From: Muraenolepis orangiensis | Lineage: Eukaryota > Chordata > Actinopteri > Gadiformes > Muraenolepididae | Length of the DNA stretch: 64,000 nt | Assembly: GCA_027704905.1 (NCBI GenBank) | Contig: CM051016.1 | Coordinates: 16,677,538 to 16,741,537, forward strand | Reading direction: 5' to 3' | The notes under the pieces: model-generated | Database searches by the model: none | Told to the model about the DNA's origin: nothing | What the model saw: the letters and a program-made list of their open reading frames with translations, nothing else | Translations under genes and position numbers: made by a program | Shown here: positions 54,649 to 64,000 of the stretch, one piece after another | Layout of the letters: each line of letters starts with the position of its first letter | Numbering within the stretch: the stretch's first letter is position 1

Positions 54649-56277
54649 TAATAACAATAATATTAAATATTTATATATTTTAATTTAATATTGTGTTATA
54701 TTATCTCTAATATTATCTCCACAACTATTATTTATAATAATAGTTTATTATAAGCCTATTTATTTGCACAAAATATATTACTAAATTATTAAATTATCAT
54801 TACATCACATAACATCCCCCCCTCCCCCCTAAATGTTATGCATTAACTCATTGAAGTCTTGGATTCAAATTATACACCATGCAATGGAGGTTGGAGTATA
54901 GTCTAAAAATGGCTGGGGAGACTGTTTGTAAAAATCACTCTTTCTGGATGAGGGGCACTCTACTCTTTTCAACCTTAAATACGCTGCCTTGATGTGGCCC
55001 TGTACCCCACAGTTGTAAGAGGCACTGCCTCAGCCAACCAACCGTAGCTGAGTCCCAACTCAGCCAAACAGATGTTTCTGCTTCTGTGTGAGGTGGGCAC
55101 ACCCAAACAAACCACACTGCTGCTGGGTGACTTGCACTGTAATTGTCACAGTCCAACTAAATGTAATTCTACAAAAAGCACGTAGCCTAGTTCTATTTGG
55201 GTGACATGGTTCCTTTTGAGTTAAATATACTTGGGTTTAGGTTTTGAGTACAAGCCGTACCAAGGAATTGTTCTATAGCAGTTATATTGCCGTTATCCAT
55301 GCCACTATAAATGATTAACAAGGAATGAACTCTATTAATCATTATTTTTATTATAATGTATTTATAATGTATTATAATGTATTTTCTAATGATAAAATGT
55401 TATGATGAGTTTATATTTTGAAGAGTTTTGAATTTGTCTAAATAGTTGACTCTAAATAATTTAGCTGCTAAATCTATATCACTATACACCAACCCTTTCA
55501 AAAAGGATATATTGAAATATTTGAAATACATGAGGTACTGCATAAAAGGGAAAATCAAATCAAATCGTATCATCATAAATAAATGAAATAATGCATGCCA
55601 TTTAAAATATATATATAAATGTGGATACCCTTGTTGAATAAAACAAGGAAAATCTCTCTTCGCTATTCGCTATTCTAATCTCTAGGAATGAGCAGAGAAG
55701 ATAAATAAGCACTAGTTTATCATTCAAGGTAGTCTGTGCATCATCCAAATAAAGGATCTGATTGGACCTCCTGATTGGCCACGCCCCAATCCCCTGTAGC
55801 CAATCAGGACACGAACCGGCATTACGGCAAGTTCCAGCTCAAGTTTCAAAGTGTGGCTGTCAATAGAGTTCGCATGCTAATCCAGCAGCCCAATGCTAAG
55901 GTAAGACACAATATACGTATTAAAGACTATGTTTAAGGGAAAAAACATTTGTATAGGTTTATTTTACATACATTTACATTGCCTTTTTAAATATATTTAG
56001 CTATTTTGTACTAACTTTACCTATATTTATATATATCATTATATTTGGTTAACTGTTCTCTATGGTGTTAATGGTTTCTATGGTAACAGTTAACTGTTAG
56101 GTAGTTTGAGAGGTAGCATGAGCTAGCATGAGGCTAACATGTCTCACCCTGGCTCTTGACGGAGTAGGGCTGGTACTGAGGGGCGGCCTTCACCACCTTC
56201 TTCACCACATATCTCTCTCCATGGGCCGCTGTCATGGCCACCAGGACCAGGAGGATGCTTGCTACGCGTATGTCCAT
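52638..56277 (-). CDS. col10a1: Collagen type X alpha 1 chain
   Basis: Coding exons 56277-56148 and 54478-52638, phase 1 junction, 656 aa (human 680). Exon 2 encodes a signal peptide (MDIRVASILLVLVAMTAAHG) and the short NC2 region with PYSVKSQ. The large exon encodes a Gly-X-Y helix with at least seven short interruptions (for example GHSIAGKPG, GLSATGKPG, GYGKPG, GLSAKG). The C1q-like NC1 domain follows (SAFTVSLVTPYPAAGTPI, LFTCQVPGVYYFSYNIHV, FSYDEYSKGFLDQMSGSA), ending CSFSGFLIAST. The architecture of noncoding exon, small exon and giant exon is that of COL10A1. Known role: a homotrimeric network collagen of hypertrophic cartilage; in fish also expressed by bone-forming cells. COL8 chains are the nearest alternative, but the N-terminus and synteny favour collagen X. 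Confidence 0.95.
54520..54780. repeat. AT-rich (ATT/AAT)n low-complexity intron segment
   Basis: Runs of AAT/ATT and TA in the col10a1 intron between exons 2 and 3. No coding signal. Confidence 0.8.
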
Positions 56278-56738
56278 CTTCAAATGGCGAATCTGTGGAA
56301 GGTAAGAGGAGAGAAAACACAGCGTAAACAAACCGGTGTCAAACTCAAGTCAGCAGGAGCCCTGAGCTTCATTCATACAATGCTATCGTCTGGAATGATG
56401 CAGTCTACAAATGGTACAATAAAACAAACTTTAAGCAGTGCAATGAGCTTGAGAATTAAAGCTAACCCAAGAAGTACAGTCAACTAAAGTAAAACCTCAG
56501 CTCTACATCTCTACAGAACTTGCTGCAAACAAATGGCCAGACAAGCCAAATGGATGGAAGCAGCAAAGTTGCAAACCGGCTGAGTTCAGCTCAGTTCCTC
56601 AGTACTTCCTCAGACTAAGTTTTGTTCTCAGTTTGTCTGACTGTCTTGGCCTGACTGTGCCTCCACAGTGCAGTACCGGTGGTGCATCACCCATGCCGGC
56701 AGGACTCACTCTAAACTCCCCCTAAAAAAACTGCCTGG

Positions 56739-56775
56739 CTTGCCTGATTCCTCCCTGAAGGAGGAATCAGGCAAG
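56739..56775. repeat. 16-bp perfect inverted repeat, 5-base loop
   Basis: cttgcctgattcctcc (56739-56754) pairs with ggaggaatcaggcaag (56760-56775). It lies in col10a1 intron 1, 120 bases downstream of the exon 1 donor. Confidence 0.85.
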
Positions 56776-56894
56776 GAGCCGGTCCAAACACCCAGGGGTG
56801 GTAAAACAACAACAATAACAACTTTAAATCTTGCCTAAAACACTTGCTCCACTGAGAGAGAGAGAGAGAGAGAGAGTAGAGAATACACACGTAC

Positions 56895-57029
56895 CGGCAT
56901 CCAAAACAAGGAAGAAAACACTGGCAATGTTCAGCACCAGTGAGCTGTAGGTGCCTCTGTGTATCCTTAGGGTTGGAGCACTGAGGAGGGAATATGCTGC
57001 CTGACAGAAGGCTGGTGTGAGTATTTATA
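56895..57029 (-). promoter_or_regulatory. col10a1: col10a1 noncoding exon 1 and TATA box
   Basis: The minus strand has TATAAATA at 57029-57022. About 30 bases later the presumed start near 56995 begins a noncoding exon that ends at 56895 before the donor gtacgtgtg. It splices to the acceptor ccttccacag at 56293, 15 bases before the ATG. A noncoding first exon matches the mammalian gene. Confidence 0.6.
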
Positions 57030-57417
57030 CTATATCTACCCCGTGCATCGTCGAGGGGGAAAAAATGAAAAAAAAGCCCCCACCGCACCAAGAGCCTCCC
57101 ATCGGAGAGAGCAGGGCTGTAATTAACAGGCAGATCTGCCCAATGCAGGCATGTCACATCAGGGTGCCTCCAGGTCTTGAAGCTCCAGACACATGATTAT
57201 CACTTATTTTAGATCTCTTCTGAGCTACAAAATGATCAGGCACCAGGGGAGCCAACAAAAAATATTTAAAAAATGAAAATGAAAAGTGAAATGCTGTGTA
57301 TTATAATTGTGTCGTCTTAGTCGATATTTTTTTGTAAAATTACGTTTTGTTCCTTCTGGTTTGATTTCATGATTTTTGACTTTATAATGTGTGTATAAAG
57401 ATATATGTAATCTATCT

Positions 57418-57640
57418 AGAGGATTGAATCCGCTTTATTGGTCACATACATGTACACACAGTGAAATTAGTTTCTCTGCATTGAACCAATCCTAGTATTA
57501 GGAGCAGTGGGCAACTATTGTATATATATATATATACAGCGCCCGGTAGGGGTGCACTGCTCAAGGGCACCTTGGCAGTGCCCAGGTGTTTCGGGGACTT
57601 GAACCGGCGACCTAACAGACTGAGCTATCCTGCTGCCCCC
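57418..57640 (-). mobile_element. tRNA-derived SINE (minus orientation)
   Basis: Minus strand: GGCAGCAGGATAGCTCAGTC, then CGCCGGTTCAAGTCCC (B box), a body sharing gcgctgtatatata and ctaatactaggattgg with the copy at 30474, ending near gaggattgaatcc. A TA repeat is expanded inside it. Confidence 0.8.
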
Positions 57641-58473
57641 ATATATATATATATATAACTCTATAATATAATATATAGTAGAGTAAAAAAAGAGTACTAT
57701 CTATATTTGTGTTCTATAGGTTAGAGCATTATTCATATAACATACATAATTAGATATAACCCGTATTATATAAAGCGTTGTATGTTAATTCTTTATATAT
57801 ATATATATATATATATTAATACAATTCAAAGTGTTGTATTACATAATTTATGTTACTTAACAAAAGGTGAATGAAGATAGCACAGTAATTACGTCATCTC
57901 TTGCGTCTGTCTGTCCTGCCAGACTCTTTACCTTTCCATGGTTGTCTGCTGGGTCTTAAGGTAAACAGAGGACAGTGTGATGTGGTGTGACACTCGCCAA
58001 CGGTAACACGACGGTACAAATATATCCCCCTTGGCTTTCCTTTTGCGTTTAACGAGCAAACGTCTCAAATCCAACGTCTTTATTTGGAAACCTTTTCTTT
58101 TTCATGTGTTTAATCATTATTTATGTCCTATGTTGTGGAACACATGTTTACTTCCTCCCCCCCCCCCCCCCCCTCTCAAAATAAATAAACAGGTTGAACT
58201 GCATTTGGGTCGACCTGTTGATGCGGCCCCCTGGAGTACAGAGAAGCGTTCAATTTTTTTATAAAAAAAACTCACTATTTGAGTCGCTGTTTGTTCAATG
58301 GCTTATAGTCCTTAGTGTGAGTATTTTTGCCAGAGCCTTGGTCAGTACATGGCTAATAAAGCTATATAAAGATCTGGTAAGGGCCGTGTGTAGGAGCTGT
58401 TTCCCCGCAGCGTGAAAGCAGAAAGCAGGGCGGTGTGCGGGGTCAGGGCCGTGCGTGCAGTAACGGGAAACAG

Positions 58474-58487
58474 CCACCAGGTGGCAG
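58474..58487 (+). promoter_or_regulatory. Strong CTCF-like motif
   Basis: CCACCAGGTGGCAG matches the CTCF core consensus at every position. Motif match only. Confidence 0.45.
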
Positions 58488-60205
58488 CTTGCACTGCTGA
58501 ACCGCCACAGCGGAGTGGAGAGAGTCTCTGATGCGCTCCAGCAGGAGGAACCTCTGTGGTCACTCGTTAATTGTGGCCTTGTTATAACATGCACCGTGGA
58601 TCACAGTCTTGAGACCTCTTCACTGCAATTACACATGATGTTGTATTTCCTCAATCAGCTATATTCTCCTGTATTCACCCTACACCTTGATTTTCTTGCT
58701 AACTTTAGCATCCGCCAACTGTAGTCTTTTTCAATCTGACCAGACGCCACATAGGAAATGCATACACCCAAATAATCACATGTTCGGCCGTAGACAAGTA
58801 CCCATAAACGATGTGTAGGTTCGGCGGCCTCCCTAAAACTTTTTGCTGAACAAGGGACCATCTCTATGGTACCCCCTCCCCTCCCTCTGTTGTGTTCCCA
58901 GATTGATGTGCTGTTGAATGATGTGTGAATTTGAGGGGAACTTTAACCAGCGTTCTGCAGGGGGAAACTACAGTACACAAGTGTCACTGCGAAATACTCG
59001 TTCCTCAAGGTATAATTAACGATTCTAGGAAACACGGTGCCGCTTTAAACAGTTTTTTTTCTTTTCTCCAGAAGAACTAGACGAAAATTAAGTGTAATTT
59101 TCCAAAGTGCTAGCCCCGGAGCACTTAATCATGGTTGACAGGCATTGTTTTGCCATTTCTTACAATTTAATGTAATGCAATTTGCAGTTTTTCCCCAAAA
59201 GCCAAACATTTCCAAATGTGCATGATTCAGTGCCGTTGTTGTCACAAAGTCCACGTTGAGTCCTACTACCACCGAGGTGATGAAAGCACATCGCTTAATG
59301 AGGCGAATATAAATTCCAGACAGGTTTCGGGTGTTGATTTGGATACATGTCGAGTCTTGAAATTAGAAAAGTATCGCAATTTAACAAGAGAGTAACTTGC
59401 ATTCATCTTTTGCAGGTGGTCGGACACAAATGTGTATCTCGTTTACTCGGTGCCAAGTGCAACTTCAAATGTTCTGTATGCAAATACTTTTTAAATATAT
59501 ACAGTATATATCTCGGCTATAATTTGTGACTTTAATGACCTTTGTTTTATGGTCTCGGATAGATGGCAGGCGATGCCAGCCCGAGTCAGAATTAGATGTA
59601 TAAATGACAGAGCCAGAGAGGGTGGAGTCGAGGGTTTAATATGTTCAAAGGTTCAGATTGCGTTTGTTAAATGCTTGTTCTAAAGTGAAAACCACCATAA
59701 ACAACACTTTTTTTTTTTCTTCTTTGGTTGATTCTCTCTTCCCATTCACGTATGAAAACAAATGGACTAACATCAGGGGGATTGCGCACATTTGAAGCGG
59801 CTACAGTCAAATGAACACGGCAGTTTGGATGGTTGTTTATGTCATCCCCATAACAAGTCCTCCTTTCACGCCTCCGGGGGCGACCTGCTGTTCTTCTCTC
59901 TGGGTTTCCTGCACTTGATGGTGTTCTGCTCGACTCTTTAGCGTCCCCCCCCGGGGAGTTTCTGATGTGGTCGCCGAGCCTCCACGCAATTACCATTAAG
60001 AAGAAGCCACTTAACGAGCTCCCAATTGAAAGTGGATGACGTGGGTCAGCATATGTTTAATGATGTCTGCGTTAAAAATAGAAATCCCGTGCATTTAATC
60101 CATTGTCTCCCCACACACACATGGCACGTAAACCCTTTTATTAAATGAATAATATAGGCTCACATTTGTTTTCAGTTATGGCTAAACGTCATCGAGGGCA
60201 TATCA

Positions 60206-60393
<188 letters not shown>

Positions 60394-60469
60394 AAATGTA
60401 CTACTTCTCACTATAAGTTCTCCATCAGGTTGGACTTATAGATGCTGTGTGCCTTCGAGAGATCACTTT

Positions 60470-60507
<38 letters not shown>

Positions 60508-63500
60508 CACACAACAGCAATGTATCCATTTTTTATTTTTTTCCCCTCGACATATTCTGTGTTTTTTTGCTCCAGTGGCTAGGAATTGATGCTGCTGCCC
60601 TAAGCCTCAGCCCACACCCAAGAGGAGCAACATAATTGGTGGTTGATGTAAGGCAGGGAGAACAGAACACGTGAGTTGCGCAACGGCTAAAGATACACCA
60701 TCACGGCTGGGATACAAATTTAATGTTTCAATAAACTCTGCAGACCGCTAAGAGCTACTTTGAGCTTTATGAATGGTCGGCGTGACGGAGGCCCCCGAGA
60801 GTGATTGGTGGGGAAATTACAGGGTCCCGAAAAAAACTAACACAGGGGCCAATCTGGGGCCCCGGAAGTAGAGGCGAAACAGGGGAGCGCTGGCCCCACG
60901 GTCAGGGATGAGAGCCTCATCCTTCTCCTCCATCCTCCTCCATCCTCCTCCATCCTCCTTCTCGGGGGTCAGGACCTGGAAGCCCGCAGGAGAGACAAGA
61001 GGGCCGCTGGAAATAGCCGTCATGGGGGTTCTTTAACCCTGGATACGGCAACGTTTCAATGCCTTGTGTGATAGCACACAGGCTACTGGGTCAGTGGAGA
61101 TGTGTCCAGAGTTATGAACACATGTGGATGGCCCAATGTTAAACAGGGACGTGAAGCAGGAAGTGGTGGCAAACATGAATGCCCTGTGTTCATGGTGAGA
61201 TGGGGCATGTACGCATCCATTTATCGTCTTGATAAGATATATGTGACTTGATGTATGCCACACTTATGATTTGAACAAAAATGATGGCTGAATTGAAATG
61301 TTACTACAGTCATGTTACGCCATGTTCAAGATGAAAAGTGGTAGGTTTTTTTTTTAACTTTTATTGCACTGGTCCTCTGTAAAATGTTGTCTATTGTTAC
61401 TCAACCATAACTTTAAGTTAATTGATCTTCACACTGAAATTTCAGTTGCAAGTGTTGCATTTCCAGGATTCTTTTGGGCTGTCTGTATTGTTCCAATCCA
61501 ATCCAGCGGTTGGATTGTGGTCGTTTTTTTCCCCCGAAAAGGCTTTGATTTGTAGCAGAGAACACGCCGTAGTGGCCGCCTAAAAGTGATTTTGAAACCA
61601 CCGTGCGGACAGAAGTGGACGCTTTACAGGGTGTTGCCGGGCCGACACTTAGGCCTCCAGTGTGTGTGAGACAAAGGTTAAAAGGTCACGACTATATTTT
61701 GTACTTGGCTTTCTTTAACCTTGTGTGCCCTACTCTTCCTCAAGAAGGATTAATTTTTTTTAAAGGGAATGACCCCCTGTTTTACCAAGGGAACTTCTGT
61801 GCAGGAGATGTATATTATAAAAATGCTTTTAGGGTTTTTTGACAAACGCTAACACTTGCTTGAGCAGCCAACAGAACACAACTCTGGAAAATAATCTTTA
61901 GCCAGAAGATGCAGTTCACTTGTATTCTGTACAACTTACATACATACTAACATACGTTTTAGTTAAAAATAACATGTGAAATGTGCACCAGCTCGGTGTG
62001 ACCCAAACGGAACAGGTTTCAACTGACATTTTGGCTATACTTACCCTTTCATGAATACAGTTATTTGAGTAAAGCAGCCACCTGATAGTGTTTTAAAACA
62101 CGTAGTTGTGTTTGTGTTTTTTTCCCTTTTCCCTGACTTGTTCCGAATCACACCCCTTTTTAGCTTAATTCGGGATCATTTATGGATATCAAAGTTAAAT
62201 AAAGCCCTGTTAATGGAATCCTCTGGGCTTAAGTGTGGGCTGGATAAGCGCTGTATTTAGGGATGACGACTAATCCCAGACATCAAGCTGAAAATTGTGG
62301 GCTTCACTGTCTGTCACACTGTGCAAGTGAAAAGGACAAACGCTGTTTCCATCAGACCTTGTCAGCTGTTTCACAACAGCGTTTATATATCCGCATGTCT
62401 TACCTGGAACTCACCTGTACCTCACCTCTGTCACCTCACCTGACCTTTAACTGCATGTAGCTATTAATGGTGAAACTCAGTACTCCTATTACCAATTAAC
62501 TCTCTATATATATATATGTAGTGTGCCCTCTTTCTTGGATTAACCCTAAAAATATGAACGGAAAAAAGGCAAAAAATAGAAAAATGCCCGAGTTCAGGAT
62601 GTAAAGTGTTAGGTTGGGTGGTGAATGAATGACACGCGAGACCCGGTTCCTTAGAAGGTTACCCCCCCCCCCCCCCCCCCCCCCCTACTGCACAGATCAT
62701 CCTGCAGGAGTTGCCGTACCGCACTTAGCTCTGAGCCATAATCACATAGGCCCAGGCTACGGCCGCGTTCAGATCCTCAGCGGGTCAGGTCTGTTTCTAA
62801 AAAAGAAAAGCTTCGGGCCGAAATGTCCGTCACGGTCTCCCTGCGCGGTGACGAGTGTCGGAGCGGAACCGGAGTGAGGTTTAACGTTCAACAATACACA
62901 GGTCGTCTCTGAGCGGAGGCCGCGGAGGGCTCTGAGGCTGGGCCCCCCCGGTGGCGGGAGTGGGAGTTTACGTGCCCTGGCTTGAGGTCAGAGACGGCAA
63001 TCCAAACAACCGTACCTAAAATAGGTTTATGTTGTATGACTGCGTCTACTATAGGATGGATATATATATACGTATAAATAGGACATTTACTTGCACAGTA
63101 AAACACACACAGCTATGCCAGTAAAATGTTCTTTGATCAAATTTAGAATGTGTAAAAAGGGAGATGGTTAAGGTTAAAAAACGAATGCCAATATTGCCTC
63201 AGGCGTTTCATGTTCATTGATTGTTTCGTATTTGAAGTTCTCCGTTATCAGACCTACGTTGAGACCTAAGTCTCATGAAGTGCGGAGGACTGAAATGTGT
63301 TGTTGTTTCTGTCTAAAAAAAATAAAAGTTTTGAAAATCATCTCTCACTAGTCCAATCTCAGTGTAACCTCAGAGTAAATCCCAGGTAAATCTTCAATAC
63401 TTGCCCCGACACGCTCACATGGTACTTTTTATTGGTAACATACCTGTATGATAGCGTGTACATTTTTACATTTTTACTGTACCTTCCGTATATATTTGAA

Positions 63501-63687
63501 TCTTCCACTGTTGATTTTCAACTTGTTTTTCATAATTGCATACCCCTGATCACTACTTGTGTGTGTATATACAGTATATATACCTATTATTATTATGCAC
63601 ATATCTCATACATTCTCTATAAGTAATCTTATAACTGTTTTAATACCTAGTAGACTGTCTTTTAGCAACTATAAACTGTAAATTATA

Positions 63688-63797
63688 TATTACCATGCAC
63701 TGCATTGCTGCAACATTTGCACTCTGGTTAGATGCATCATTATTTTCGCTGTGCTGTACTTGTGCTGTACACCGACAATACTACTCTAATCTAATGG
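63688..63797 (+). mobile_element. Retroelement 3' end (copy of the 10040 element)
   Basis: Shares ttaccatgcac, tgcaacatttgcactctgg and ttagatgc, then gtgctgtacttgtgctgt, with 10040-10185. It ends in a short TCTAA run. Confidence 0.6.
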
Positions 63798-64000
63798 TAC
63801 ACCTCCAGAGCAAACACAAACAGCCTCACCTTGTGATTCTGTGAAATATTTGACATTGTTTCGTCAAAAAGGCAAAAAAGAAAGCTTTGAGAAGAAAGAA
63901 TAAACCCCCTCATTCCTCCAGTGAGGTATTTTTATTGTATCTTCTTCAGAGTGGCAAAAAGGAAGTGTTTCAAAGCTGACTGACCATAGGTCATAGGTCA

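Noticed and set aside
58295..58594. 99-codon minus frame and overlapping frames in the 58-kb region
   Set aside because: No family resemblance, no splice-phase partner and mixed-frame openness typical of GC-rich noncoding DNA.

Overview
The window is from a vertebrate nuclear genome, almost certainly a ray-finned fish. It has compact multi-exon genes, GT-AG introns, teleost-type LINE/SINE debris and a very heavy load of (AC)n, (AG)n and poly-C/poly-G tracts. That load is reminiscent of gadiform fishes such as cod, but this species hint is an inference. Five genes were recognised by reading exons and checking splice phases. Triadin (trdn), traf3ip2 (Act1/CIKS), fyn and col10a1 lie on the minus strand, and marcks lies on the plus strand. 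The human counterparts all map to chromosome 6q21-q22, so this is a conserved synteny block, rearranged locally.

Layout. 1-10307 (-): 5' part of trdn, whose 3' end lies beyond base 1. It encodes about 1,600 residues here, more than twice the length of mammalian triadin. It contains a tandem series of eight luminal exons built on an Asp/Asn-Pro motif, a 704-codon Glu/Asp-rich exon and a KEKE exon of at least 1.2 kb. 12278-16760 (-): traf3ip2 in nine exons that join in frame to 468 codons plus stop, ending in a complete SEFIR domain. One of its introns holds a 1.07-kb telomere-like minisatellite. 17790-21080 (+): a decayed L2-type LINE. 22655-34074 (-): fyn, 11 coding exons, 539 aa, complete. 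34.5-44.9 kb: no protein-coding gene seen, only microsatellites and retroelement fragments, and probably fyn noncoding 5' exons. 44924-46626 (+): marcks, two exons, 225 aa, with a poly(A) signal at 47456. 47.5-52.0 kb: repeats, including a perfect 39-bp foldback and a 600-bp purine tract. 52002-57029 (-): col10a1 with noncoding exon 1, TATA box, signal-peptide exon and one large collagen/C1q exon. 57-64 kb: no gene seen, a SINE, microsatellites and a strong CTCF-like motif.

The genes are ordinary neighbours and do not form a pathway: trdn (muscle calcium release), traf3ip2 (IL-17 signalling), fyn (Src-family kinase), marcks (PKC substrate) and col10a1 (cartilage/bone matrix). No undescribed defence or mobile system is evident. 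The most unusual content is the lineage-specific expansion of triadin's luminal region, the UG- and CU-repeat tracts placed directly at splice sites, and the triplicated block at the fyn start exon. Exon boundaries were derived by eye from splice motifs and phase continuity, not from transcript data.
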